64,000 nucleotides of DNA, taken from positions 186,001-250,000 of the forward strand of contig NZ_JACYFK010000002.1 of assembly GCF_014855515.1 (NCBI RefSeq), in the 5' to 3' direction. The notes beneath the pieces were generated by a model. That model made no database searches, had not been told where the DNA came from, and saw only the letters and a program-made list of their open reading frames with translations. Every line of letters starts with the position of its first letter. Position 1 is the stretch's first letter. The position numbers and the translations under genes are program-made. This DNA is from Euzebyella marina (GTDB lineage Bacteria > Bacteroidota > Bacteroidia > Flavobacteriales > Flavobacteriaceae). Positions 52,738 through 61,043 of this stretch are shown in pieces.

Positions 52738-54012
52738 TTATACTGCCATTTTATCGAAAAGTTGAAGCTGGTTGCTATATTCTTTACGGAATTTACCCGT
52801 TGAGTTTTGCAAAATCATGCCTTTTATGGTGTCGGCCTGTAAATCACGTTTCTCCCATTTATTCGAATCACAAATCATGAAATACTTAGCCCTATTGAGA
52901 GCAATGCCAATTTTTCTAAGATGATCCCAATTCAATTTCCTAAACTTTCGGGCATTCATAATCTTGTGAACCGACTGCATACCAATACCCGGCACTCGTG
53001 CCAAAAGTTCTTTCGGAGCCTTATTGATATCAATTGGAAATAAATGAAGGTTTCTTAAGGCCCAACCCAATTTAGGGTCAACATCCATATCTAAATTCGG
53101 ATGCTGGTTATTTAATAGTTCTTTTACATGAAACCCATAAAAACGTAAGAGCCAATCGGTTTGATATAATCGATTTTCTCTTAAAAGAGGCACCTGCGAA
53201 CCGATAGCCGGTAATCTTTTATCCTCCGCAACAGGTACATAACCGGAATAATACACCCGTTTCATATGATATTTTTGATAGTAATGCGTGGCAGAGTACA
53301 TGATGTCTTTATCGGATTCGCCCGTGGCACCAATTATCATTTGCGTACTCTGCCCAGCAGGAGCATACTTCGGTGTGCTCTTGATTATTTTTTTTTCGGC
53401 CTTGTATTGAATTATTTCATTCTTGACCTTGAGCATGGGTTTGGTGAAATCTTCGTAACGTTTGTCAGGAGCCAACAGCTTTAACCCAGAAACAGTAGGC
53501 ACCTCAATATTAACAGAGAGTCGGTCGGCGTAAAGACCGGCTTCCCTCATTAGCTCATCGCTTGCCCCCGGAATAGATTTTAAATGAATATACCCATTGA
53601 AATTCTCTTCTTCCCTCAGCTTTTTGGCAACAGCTATCAAACGTTCCATCGTATAATCGGCATTCTTGAAAATACCTGAGCTTAAGAACAGCCCTTCAAT
53701 ATAATTTCTTCTATAAAAGTTGATAGTAAGGTCAACTACCTCCTGAATTTTAAAGGCAGCCCTTTTGATATCGTTACTTTTTCTAGTGACACAATAAGCG
53801 CAATCATAAATACAATGATTGGTCATTAAAATTTTAAGCAACGATACACAACGCCCATCTTCGGTATAGCTATGACAAATACCCATGCCACTACTATTAC
53901 CAAGCCCCTTGTTCTTATTGGCTCGGGTGCTTCCGCTACTGGCACAGCTCACATCGTACTTTGCGGCATCGGCCAGAATGTTCAGTTTTTCCTTAATTCT
54001 TTCGAACGACAT
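52738..54012 (-). CDS. radical SAM DNA modification/repair protein (TIGR03916-like)
   Basis: 424 residues. The radical SAM cysteines are C67, C71 and C74 in CIYDCAYC (Cx3Cx2C), binding a [4Fe-4S] cluster; TIM-barrel features GLFLSSGIF and HLKSIPGASDELMREAGLYADRLSVNIE follow. Around residue 325-355 a helix-hairpin-helix appears (LLARVPGIGMQSVHKIMNARK), a DNA-binding module. Further N-terminal cysteines (C23, C46, C55) could bind an extra cluster or zinc. First gene of an operon with the DUF4130 protein, divergently paired with an HTH-S24 regulator across a region full of TGGAA half-sites. Likely DNA-damage related; substrate unknown. Confidence 0.88.
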   Translation of the reverse strand: MSFERIKEKLNILADAAKYDVSCASSGSTRANKNKGLGNSSGMGICHSYTEDGRCVSLLKILMTNHCIYDCAYCVTRKSNDIKRAAFKIQEVVDLTINFYRRNYIEGLFLSSGIFKNADYTMERLIAVAKKLREEENFNGYIHLKSIPGASDELMREAGLYADRLSVNIEVPTVSGLKLLAPDKRYEDFTKPMLKVKNEIIQYKAEKKIIKSTPKYAPAGQSTQMIIGATGESDKDIMYSATHYYQKYHMKRVYYSGYVPVAEDKRLPAIGSQVPLLRENRLYQTDWLLRFYGFHVKELLNNQHPNLDMDVDPKLGWALRNLHLFPIDINKAPKELLARVPGIGMQSVHKIMNARKFRKLNWDHLRKIGIALNRAKYFMICDSNKWEKRDLQADTIKGMILQNSTGKFRKEYSNQLQLFDKMAV

Positions 54013-54025
54013 AATGATGTTGTAA

Positions 54026-54094
54026 TTATTCCAAAAATATGGAATAAATCCTAATTATGGAAATAATCCAAAAAATATATTGGAATATTTCCAA
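54026..54094. promoter_or_regulatory. cluster of TGGAA/TTCCA operator half-sites (likely S24 regulator binding sites)
   Basis: Palindrome A: TTATTCCA (54026-54033) and TGGAATAA (54040-54047), six-base spacer. Site B: TGGA (54058-54061) and TCCA (54067-54070). Palindrome C: TTGGAA-TAT-TTCCAA (54080-54094), perfect. Six half-sites of the same TGGAA/TTCCA word lie in 69 bases. A lies over the -7 of the minus-strand operon and C over the -33/spacer of the regulator's own promoter. The arrangement is that of an autoregulated divergent repressor. Confidence 0.7.
54032..54063 (-). promoter_or_regulatory. candidate promoter of the radical SAM operon
   Basis: Minus-strand TATTTTTG (54039-54032) is a perfect -7; TTTC at 54063-54060, 20 bases upstream, is an imperfect -33. 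Start predicted near 54026, 14 bases before the ATG. The 54026-54047 palindrome covers this -7. Confidence 0.5.
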
Positions 54095-54108
54095 AAACCG
54101 TATATTTG
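54080..54108 (+). promoter_or_regulatory. candidate promoter of the HTH-S24 regulator
   Basis: TATATTTG (54101-54108) is a perfect -7; TTG at 54080-54082, 18 bases upstream, is the possible -33. Start predicted near 54115; leader of ~43 bases to the ATG at 54158. Confidence 0.55.
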
Positions 54109-54157
54109 AGCGGATAGGAAGGAATTTATCCCAGTGGGATTTAAAATTTGAATAGGT

Positions 54158-54922
54158 ATGGAGAATGAATTAACCTTGAAGAGATTTACAGATATCAGAC
54201 GTGATTTAGGTTTTACCCAGGCCGAATTTGCCAAGCTGCTTGGGGTTTCAAGTACTACAGCCGATATAGAAAGAGGTCGAACAAAGCTGTCAGGTAAGGT
54301 GGTAGCCGAACTTTTAAAGCAATTCAAGATAAATCCTCTGTGGTTGTTCGGGGAAAGTGAGAACAAATATTTGGAAACATCGCAAACCAGTGTTATTCCA
54401 AAAGTAGTGACCGTTGATAGTGAAGATCGCGAGAATATGGTTCTGGTGAATGCCAAGGCCGCTGCAGGATATCCGCAAAACATTCAAGATACCAGTTGGT
54501 ACCGTCAGTTACCGGCCTTTGATTTGCCTATTCCGGAATTTAGAAATGCCACTTATCGGGGTTTTCAAGTAGAGGGTGATAGTATGTTGCCCAACTTGAG
54601 GCCAGGGGAATGGGTTCTGGCCAAGGCCGTAGAGCATATCGATGATGTTAGCCCCAATAAAATGTACGTGGTCGTTTTACAAGATGCCGTTTTGGTCAAG
54701 AAAATTGAGCGAAGACCCAATTCGAACAATGTAACATTGGTTTCCCTCAACGAGGCTTATCCACCCTACGAAATCAAACCGTTTCAAATTCAAGAGCTTT
54801 GGCAGGTGAGCAGTAGAATCACCTTTGGTGAGGATGCCAGTACCGAAAAAGGCCTTCTCAAGCAACTTCAAGAATCTATGGAAGAGCTAAAGGGCCAGCT
54901 ACAGCATGTAAAAAAAGTGTAG
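54158..54922 (+). CDS. HTH (XRE-like) plus S24 peptidase domain regulator, LexA-like
   Basis: 254 residues. N-terminal helix-turn-helix (~10-60; LGFTQAEFAKLLGVSSTTADIERGR), then a linker and an S24/LexA-type protease: putative self-cleavage site A103-G104 in AAAGYPQ, nucleophile S142 in VEGDSMLPN, general base K181 in VLVKKI; spacings (38 and 39 residues) are close to those in LexA. A short C-terminal coiled coil follows (~225-250). It likely represses itself and the radical SAM/DUF4130 operon and could be inactivated by RecA-stimulated cleavage. Bacteroidota usually lack canonical LexA, so this could be a local SOS-type switch. Convergent with the GNAT gene, two bases apart. Confidence 0.88.
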   Translation: MENELTLKRFTDIRRDLGFTQAEFAKLLGVSSTTADIERGRTKLSGKVVAELLKQFKINPLWLFGESENKYLETSQTSVIPKVVTVDSEDRENMVLVNAKAAAGYPQNIQDTSWYRQLPAFDLPIPEFRNATYRGFQVEGDSMLPNLRPGEWVLAKAVEHIDDVSPNKMYVVVLQDAVLVKKIERRPNSNNVTLVSLNEAYPPYEIKPFQIQELWQVSSRITFGEDASTEKGLLKQLQESMEELKGQLQHVKKV

Positions 54923-54924
54923 CG

Positions 54925-55359
54925 TTATTTTCTAAAACTTAGGTTATAGACCCCGCTTTCCCTTATTTTGAATCCTAAGCTTTTATAAAGGTTGATAGCC
55001 GCAGTTCTGTGGTGACCGGTAAATAACATTACTTCGTCGATTCCTTTTCGCCGAGCTTCTTCCAACAAGCTATCCATAAGTTTTCTACCAATGCCTTTTC
55101 CTCGGTAAGCTTCATCTACTACCACATCTTCAACAAGGCCTCTAAATCCTGAAACTACCTTATAGGTGGCCATTAGGGCAATGCCGACAATTTCTCCTTT
55201 TTCATCTTTACAGACCATAAAGATGACGTGGTTATCCTCTTGTAAAACCTGATGTAAAGCTCTTGGGGTGATCGTAGCGTTCAGTTGCCTGTACAAGGCA
55301 CGAATGCGGGCTTGGTTCTTATCGTTTAATTCGAATTTATGTAGTACTTCTATCGTCAT
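54925..55359 (-). CDS. GNAT family N-acetyltransferase
   Basis: 144 residues. Acetyl-CoA binding motif VVDEAYRGKGIGRKLMDSLLEEARRKG (R/Q-x2-G-x-G/A), motif D FTGHHRTAAINLYKSLGF and an N-terminal RALYRQLN region. A general GNAT fold; substrate unknown. Its stop codon lies two bases from the stop of the convergent S24 regulator, leaving no room for a terminator between them, so antisense overlap of transcripts is likely. Upstream gene ggt is 65 bases away on the same strand. Confidence 0.85.
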   Translation of the reverse strand: MTIEVLHKFELNDKNQARIRALYRQLNATITPRALHQVLQEDNHVIFMVCKDEKGEIVGIALMATYKVVSGFRGLVEDVVVDEAYRGKGIGRKLMDSLLEEARRKGIDEVMLFTGHHRTAAINLYKSLGFKIRESGVYNLSFRK

Positions 55360-55424
55360 GTGAGTCTTATTTCAGGCATAAAATTAAAAACAAATCGCAA
55401 GGGTAAAAAAATCATTGTTCATAT

Positions 55425-57125
55425 TTAAAAACCGACCGCAGTATCGTCGCCCCTTTTGTCTGCTCCACCTTCTAAACGACCATCGGCCAATACTCTTATG
55501 GCATCTACCTTGCCAATAATGGGTGTGCGCTCTTCATTGATAAGGTAACCTTTTGACTTTAAGCTTTCAATCAGGTCGTTTGAAAAACCTTCGGGTTCAA
55601 AAATAACGACATCAGGTAGCCATTGATGATGAAAGCGAGGTGCGTTTACGGCCTCTTGCATACTCATATTGTATTCGTAACCGTTCAAAATGGTTTGGGC
55701 AACCGCAGTAATAATGGTCGAACCACCTGGGGTGCCTACGACCATCCAAAGCTCGCCCTCTTTTTCAACAATAGTAGGAGTCATGCTGCTAAGCATTCTT
55801 TTTTCTGGGGCGATACTATTGGCCTCGGCACCTATGAGACCGAACATATTAGGTACACCGGCCTTGGCACTAAAATCATCCATCTCATTATTTAAAAAGA
55901 AACCTAGTTCGTCGCTGTAGAGCTTAGAACCATAGGCCCCGTTTAGAGTCGTGGTAACCGAAACCGCATTGCCTTGTGCATCAACGATAGAGTAATGGGT
56001 AGTTTCCATGCTTTCTGCCATTTGAACACTCCCTTCGCTAATGTCTGATGATTTAGTAGCTTTTTCAAATGAAAAGTCGGCCATTCTATTTTCTAAATAT
56101 GCTTTTCCGAGAAGTACGTCTAGTGGTATCTCGGTGAAGTCAGGGTCGCCCAAATAATAATTTCTATCTGCGTAAGCCCTTCTGGCCGCCTCAGTAAACA
56201 ATTGAATGCTTTTTTCTGAATTATGATCAAAATCGCCTATGTCGTAAGGCTCGATCATCTTAAGGATTTGATTGATGGTTACCCCGCCGCTACTGGGTGG
56301 ACTCATGGAGATTATCTTTAAATCTTTGTAATTGAATATGATGGGCTGTCGCCAAACCGCTTCGTATTTGGCCAAATCTTCTTCAGTGATGAACCCACCC
56401 TTTTCTTGAATAAAACTGGCCAGAGTTTTTGCGATTTCCCCTTTATAAAAACCATCATGACCTTCTTTTGCTATTTTTCGCATGGTTCGCGCCAATGCAG
56501 GATATCGTACCGTATCGTTCACCTTACAATCGATGGGAAACGTCGTTACACTATCATTGACCTCCAAAATACGGTCTTTGACGGCAGCAAAACGATTGGC
56601 CTGGTTTTCAGTAACCACTATGCCGTTTTCAGCCAATTCTATAATGGGTTCGAAAATTTCCTCTAAAGGCAATGACCCAAATTTTTCATGTACCGCCATA
56701 ATGCCTGCGACCGTTCCGGGTACACCTACGGCCGTGGCTCCTTTGGTACTCATTTCCGGGATGACATTTCCTAAAGAATCTAAATACATGTCTTTATGGG
56801 CAGCCAGGGGCGCTTTTTCGCGATAATCGAGCCCGCCCACATCACCATCCGATTTTCTATAGACCATAAATCCGCCGCCACCTAAGTTTCCCGCGAATGG
56901 ATAGGCGACCACTAGGGCCATTTCTGTGGCGACCATGGCATCGAAGGCATTGCCACCCTTTTTCATGATTTCCGCACCTATTTTTGAGGCTTCCTCCCTT
57001 GCAGAGACGACCATTGCCTTTTCGGTTACTAAACCCGTTGGTGCTGCAGGCCTGCTTTTGCAATTGGTCAATACCAGTAAAAATAGAAGGGAGAAGGAGA
57101 GGAGTAGGGAAAGTGGTCTTTTCAT
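55425..57125 (-). CDS. ggt: gamma-glutamyltranspeptidase, lipoprotein form
   Basis: 566 residues. Signal with lipobox LTNC (Cys ~22), anchoring it to a periplasm-facing membrane. GGT features: MVVSAREEASKIGAEIMKKGGNAFDAMVA, LGGGGFMVYR, SPPSSGGVTINQIL, and the autoprocessing site before the catalytic Thr in METTHYSIVDAQGNAVSVTTTLN. Cleaves gamma-glutamyl bonds of glutathione, releasing glutamate and Cys-Gly. It connects with the PxpABC 5-oxoprolinase at the other end of the window, both being steps of glutathione/5-oxoproline turnover. The AcpH gene lies 22 bases upstream on the same strand. Confidence 0.95.
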   Translation of the reverse strand: MKRPLSLLLSFSLLFLLVLTNCKSRPAAPTGLVTEKAMVVSAREEASKIGAEIMKKGGNAFDAMVATEMALVVAYPFAGNLGGGGFMVYRKSDGDVGGLDYREKAPLAAHKDMYLDSLGNVIPEMSTKGATAVGVPGTVAGIMAVHEKFGSLPLEEIFEPIIELAENGIVVTENQANRFAAVKDRILEVNDSVTTFPIDCKVNDTVRYPALARTMRKIAKEGHDGFYKGEIAKTLASFIQEKGGFITEEDLAKYEAVWRQPIIFNYKDLKIISMSPPSSGGVTINQILKMIEPYDIGDFDHNSEKSIQLFTEAARRAYADRNYYLGDPDFTEIPLDVLLGKAYLENRMADFSFEKATKSSDISEGSVQMAESMETTHYSIVDAQGNAVSVTTTLNGAYGSKLYSDELGFFLNNEMDDFSAKAGVPNMFGLIGAEANSIAPEKRMLSSMTPTIVEKEGELWMVVGTPGGSTIITAVAQTILNGYEYNMSMQEAVNAPRFHHQWLPDVVIFEPEGFSNDLIESLKSKGYLINEERTPIIGKVDAIRVLADGRLEGGADKRGDDTAVGF

Positions 57126-57147
57126 GGTCGGTGGTTTGTTTTAGAGG

Positions 57148-57738
57148 TTAGTCATTTAACGAAATGAATTTATGTTTTGCGAATACAACCAATTCTTCAA
57201 AAAAATCGGTAAACTCCTGTTCAAAGGCATCGTAGTTTTTTTCAAGGTCTAAAATGGCAAAGTTCATCTTAGAACGGTTTTGGGTACGACGGTTCATTCC
57301 GTTCAAAACCTTGCCAATGCCTTCCATTTTAGAATAGTTGTAGATCCAATTATCGGCAATCATATAGGGCATCATTCTTTTGGTTCCGTCAGGTAAAATG
57401 GCATAGTGGTCTTCTAATAAATCGTAGAAGCTTTCAACATAAATATCAAGAGGTGTTTTGCAATACAGATGCCAGTTTTTTGCCAAAAAGTGGTCATAGA
57501 AAATGTCAACGATGACCCGACTGTAATGACTGTAGTTTTTATGCAATCGCTTACTGCTTTTTTTAGGTATTGGGTGAGTGTCGGTAAAGGTGTCTATTTC
57601 CCGATGCAATAAAATGCCTTTTTGAACTTTGTTGGGTAGGTGTTTGAATTTGTTTCCCCTAATACTATCGGCAATGAAATTACCTAAAGTGATTTCGTTG
57701 TCATTGAAGGAAAGATAAATATGGGCCAAGAAATTCAT
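57148..57738 (-). CDS. acpH: ACP phosphodiesterase family protein (AcpH, DUF479)
   Basis: 196 residues. Start MNFLAHIYLS, GNFIADSIRG, GILLHREIDTFTDTHP and HYSRVIVDIFYDHFLAKNW are the hallmarks of AcpH, an HD-like metal-dependent hydrolase that removes 4'-phosphopantetheine from acyl carrier protein. Conserved His/Asp residues (HREID, D-x-FYDHF) are intact. Divergent from glmM with a shared 73-base spacer. Family assignment is strong; in vivo role in Bacteroidota not proven. Cytoplasmic. Confidence 0.9.
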   Translation of the reverse strand: MNFLAHIYLSFNDNEITLGNFIADSIRGNKFKHLPNKVQKGILLHREIDTFTDTHPIPKKSSKRLHKNYSHYSRVIVDIFYDHFLAKNWHLYCKTPLDIYVESFYDLLEDHYAILPDGTKRMMPYMIADNWIYNYSKMEGIGKVLNGMNRRTQNRSKMNFAILDLEKNYDAFEQEFTDFFEELVVFAKHKFISLND

Positions 57739-57784
57739 TGGTTCGAATTTACAAATTGCTTACGTAGGTTTTATACCAGACCTG

Positions 57785-57792
57785 TATATTTG
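57785..57792 (+). promoter_or_regulatory. candidate -7 element for glmM
   Basis: TATATTTG is a perfect TAnnTTTG match; start predicted near 57799, 13 bases before the ATG. No TTTG at the standard -33 distance. Confidence 0.45.
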
Positions 57793-57811
57793 CTAAAACT
57801 TTTACTACAAT

Positions 57812-59200
57812 ATGACACTGATTAAATCTATTTCTGGAATAAGGGGAACCATCGGAGGAAACCCTGGTGATAATTTAACCCCTATTGATGCCGTAAAATT
57901 CGCTGCGGCCTATGGTATATGGTTAAAAGAATATTCCAAAAAAGATAAGTTGAAAGTGGTTATTGGTAGAGATGCCCGCTTATCGGGAGAAATGATCCAA
58001 AATTTGGTGGTCTCGACATTGATTGGTCTGGGAATCGATGTGATCGATTTAGATTTGTCGACAACACCAACGGTCGAAATTGCGGTTCCTTTGGAAGAGG
58101 CTGATGGTGGAATCATATTGACGGCCAGTCACAACCCGAAACAATGGAACGCGCTCAAGCTTTTAAATGAAAAGGGAGAGTTTTTAGATGCAGAGCAGGG
58201 CGCTAAAATATTAGAGATTGCTGAAAAGGAAGATTTTGCGTTCTCTGAGGTAGATGACCTGGGTACTATTACCAAGAATGATTCGTATATCGATATTCAC
58301 ATCGATGAAGTGCTAGATCTTGATTTAATCGATGCCGATACCATTAGAAAAGCAAAATTTAAGGTGGCTGTAGACGGTGTTAATTCCACCGGGGGTATCG
58401 CCATACCAAAGCTTCTGGAGGAGTTGGGTGTAGAAGTCGTCAAATTGTATTGCAAACCGACTGGCCAATTTCCTCATAATCCTGAACCCTTAAAAGAGCA
58501 TTTGGCAGACATCTGCAAATTGGTAGTTGAAGAGGAGGCCGATTTTGGTATCGTAGTAGACCCAGATGTAGACCGTTTGGCATTTATAGATAATAAGGGT
58601 GAAATGTTCGGTGAAGAATACACATTGGTGGCCTGTGCCGATTATGTTTTGGGTAAAACAAAAGGTAATACCGTTTCAAACCTTTCATCTTCACGTGCTT
58701 TAAGGGACATAACCCAAAAGCATGGAGGCACTTATGAGGCAGCTGCCGTAGGAGAGGTGAACGTAGTTATTAAAATGAAAGCGAACAATGCCATTATTGG
58801 GGGTGAAGGAAATGGTGGAATTATCTATCCAGCAAGTCATTATGGGAGGGATGCCTTGGTCGGTACGGCTATGTTTTTGATGCTCATGGCAGAGCGAGGG
58901 GGTACTGTTGCCGAATTAAGAGCAAGTTATCCAGCTTATTTTATGAGTAAGAAGAAAATACAATTGACACCCGAATTGGATGTGGATGGTATTTTAAAGG
59001 CCATGGCCGATAAATATAAAAATGAGGATATTTCTACCATCGATGGTGTGAAAATTGACTTTCCTGAAAATTGGGTCCACTTGAGAAAATCGAATACCGA
59101 ACCGATCATCAGAATATATACGGAAGCTTCCACTCAAGAGAAGGCAGATGTTTTGGCTGATGACATTATTGCCGACATCAAGAATATTGCCGGTATTTAA
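57812..59200 (+). CDS. glmM: phosphoglucosamine mutase
   Basis: 462 residues. Phosphohexomutase superfamily: N-terminal SGIRGTIGGNPGDNLTP, phosphoserine S106 in LTASHNPKQWNALK, metal loop DPDVDRLAF, sugar-binding GGEGNGGIIYPASHYGRDAL (a GEGNGG variant instead of the GEMSGH seen in many mutases) and the phosphate-contact RKSNTEPIIRIYTEA. Converts glucosamine-6-P to glucosamine-1-P for peptidoglycan and LPS. The length (~460) and TASHNP match GlmM or phosphomannomutase-like enzymes of Bacteroidota; the substrate preference is by similarity. The EEP gene starts 3 bases downstream. Confidence 0.9.
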   Translation: MTLIKSISGIRGTIGGNPGDNLTPIDAVKFAAAYGIWLKEYSKKDKLKVVIGRDARLSGEMIQNLVVSTLIGLGIDVIDLDLSTTPTVEIAVPLEEADGGIILTASHNPKQWNALKLLNEKGEFLDAEQGAKILEIAEKEDFAFSEVDDLGTITKNDSYIDIHIDEVLDLDLIDADTIRKAKFKVAVDGVNSTGGIAIPKLLEELGVEVVKLYCKPTGQFPHNPEPLKEHLADICKLVVEEEADFGIVVDPDVDRLAFIDNKGEMFGEEYTLVACADYVLGKTKGNTVSNLSSSRALRDITQKHGGTYEAAAVGEVNVVIKMKANNAIIGGEGNGGIIYPASHYGRDALVGTAMFLMLMAERGGTVAELRASYPAYFMSKKKIQLTPELDVDGILKAMADKYKNEDISTIDGVKIDFPENWVHLRKSNTEPIIRIYTEASTQEKADVLADDIIADIKNIAGI

Positions 59201-59203
59201 GTA

Positions 59204-59992
59204 ATGAAAATCATGAAAGCAAAGGGCATTCTATTTGTTCTTGTAGTTTTGTTTGCATCGAAAAATTGGGCGCAGACCGATACTCTTAGGGTAACGAGCT
59301 TCAATATTCTTCACGGGGCGACCGTAGAGAATGATTTCAACCTAGATTCAATCGCAGGTGTTATTAAATCATACAATCCTGATTTGGTTGCCATGCAAGA
59401 AGTTGACTTTAAGACTGAAAGAGCTATAAAGTATGATTTGCCGACCGAGTTAGGCTATCGTACTCAAATGGCCTCACTTTTTGCCAGAGCGATGTATTAT
59501 GATGGAGGGGAGTATGGTGAGGGCATTTTATCGAAATACAGTTTTATTGCTACGGAGAATATCGCCTTACCGCATTTGCCTGATTCTGAGCCTCGTGCTG
59601 CCGCAGTCGCACTTATCAAAACCAAAAATGGAAATACCATTCAGTTTGTCGGAACCCATCTAGATCATCAGAAAGACGAAAAAGATAGGGAGATGCAAGC
59701 TAGGGCATTGGTAGAGCAATTTCATGATACGAACTATGCAACTTTACTTTTGGGTGATTTAAATGCCGAGCCCGATTCCGAGACAATCAGGATTATCAAG
59801 ACGGTCTTTACCGAACCTGAACATAAAGAAGCCCAGCAGGGGACTTATCCTTCAAATGGGCCTCAAAAGAAAATCGATTATATACTTTACAACCAACCCG
59901 ATTTATGGGAGGTTATCGATTATCAAGTTTTATGCGAGAACTATGCCAGTGACCATTGTATAGTAATGTCAACGCTTGTTTTTACGCCGTAA
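59204..59992 (+). CDS. exported endonuclease/exonuclease/phosphatase (EEP) family protein
   Basis: 262 residues. Signal peptide (MKIMKAKGILFVLVVLFASKNWAQ); ATG 59213 is an alternative start. EEP fold: VTSFNILHG, MQEVDFKTE (metal Glu), GTHLDHQ, LLGDLNAEPDSE and ASDHCIVM (catalytic His). It could be a nuclease, a sphingomyelinase-like or inositol phosphatase enzyme outside the cytoplasm; motifs alone do not discriminate. Directly follows glmM. The 3' end overlaps the convergent sterol-desaturase-like gene by 11 bases. Confidence 0.88.
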   Translation: MKIMKAKGILFVLVVLFASKNWAQTDTLRVTSFNILHGATVENDFNLDSIAGVIKSYNPDLVAMQEVDFKTERAIKYDLPTELGYRTQMASLFARAMYYDGGEYGEGILSKYSFIATENIALPHLPDSEPRAAAVALIKTKNGNTIQFVGTHLDHQKDEKDREMQARALVEQFHDTNYATLLLGDLNAEPDSETIRIIKTVFTEPEHKEAQQGTYPSNGPQKKIDYILYNQPDLWEVIDYQVLCENYASDHCIVMSTLVFTP

Positions 59993-60977
59993 CCTTTTGG
60001 GTGTTGAAATATTCGTCACGTACCACCTTTGCCGTTTTATGGTCTCCGGTGTGGTGCCACCCGGGAGGCATGAAGATATAGCTCATCTTGTTTTTTAGAC
60101 CCGGTGCTGACCAGACATCTTTGGCCAAGGCTGTAATTTCACCAAAATAGACATCCATAAAATTACCGGAATCCATTTCTCGAGTAATTCCATATTTTAT
60201 TTTTTCATCTTCGTGTTCTTCTTGATAGGTACCGAAAACCCTATCCCAAATATTTAGAAGGTTACAGAAGTTGGTATCCATATATAGTGGATTTTTAGCA
60301 TGGTGTACCCGATGGTGCGATGGGGTAAGGATGTATTTTCCCAAAAAACCGAATTGGCCCTTTTTCATTACATTTTCTCCTACGTGAATGAATGCGCCAT
60401 ATGTTCCGTCAATAAACATGATAATGAAAAGCATTTCTGGCTGAACCCCTGCCAGTATACATACTGTAGTTCGAATAGTATCGGCATAAGGTGCCTCAAG
60501 AAAAAAATGGGCGTAGGTAACCGATAGGTTCATTTCTTCAGGAGCATGGTGGGTAGAGTGCAAGCACCAAAATAGGCGTACTTTGTGACCGAGGTAGTGA
60601 TAAATGAAATGGCCAAACTCCCAGATTATATAGGCATAGATGAACCAATACCATGTGGGTTCTGTCTGAAATAAGGCCAATGGCTGAAACCACCCGATAC
60701 ATAGTGTCACCATTGCGATGGCAATAAATCGGCCAATGAATCGATTGAAAATATAGATGAGAAAATTGACACGGTAAACCTTCGTATGGGGCTTTTTGTA
60801 GATGAGGCCGAGAATCAATTCTAAAATAACCAATAACGGTATAAGCGGTAAGATAAAAGAGGTTACGCCTTCATAAGTTCTTAGGGCGTCGTAATTGCCG
60901 GTACTTAAAATTTCCCATGCTCGGGAAATACCTAAAAAACCGATAAGTTCATCATAAATAGTTTCAAAAATTTCCAT
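59982..60977 (-). CDS. sterol desaturase / fatty acid hydroxylase family protein
   Basis: 331 residues with several membrane helices. The eight-histidine di-iron pattern is present: HFIYHYLGHK, CLHSTHHAPEEMN and later HRVHHAKN. Integral-membrane oxygenase of the sterol desaturase/fatty acid hydroxylase superfamily, probably hydroxylating a lipid; similar proteins in marine Flavobacteriia are linked to carotenoid or ornithine/fatty acid hydroxylation, but I cannot choose. The 3' end overlaps the EEP gene by 11 bases. Upstream is the LpxL-type gene on the same strand (66-base gap), suggesting linked lipid metabolism. Confidence 0.9.
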   Translation of the reverse strand: MEIFETIYDELIGFLGISRAWEILSTGNYDALRTYEGVTSFILPLIPLLVILELILGLIYKKPHTKVYRVNFLIYIFNRFIGRFIAIAMVTLCIGWFQPLALFQTEPTWYWFIYAYIIWEFGHFIYHYLGHKVRLFWCLHSTHHAPEEMNLSVTYAHFFLEAPYADTIRTTVCILAGVQPEMLFIIMFIDGTYGAFIHVGENVMKKGQFGFLGKYILTPSHHRVHHAKNPLYMDTNFCNLLNIWDRVFGTYQEEHEDEKIKYGITREMDSGNFMDVYFGEITALAKDVWSAPGLKNKMSYIFMPPGWHHTGDHKTAKVVRDEYFNTQKVTA

Positions 60978-61043
60978 GAATAATTTAAATTTTTTTGGAT
61001 AGTAATAAGTTGTTTGGTCTTGAAATATACCAAGAACTATTTA

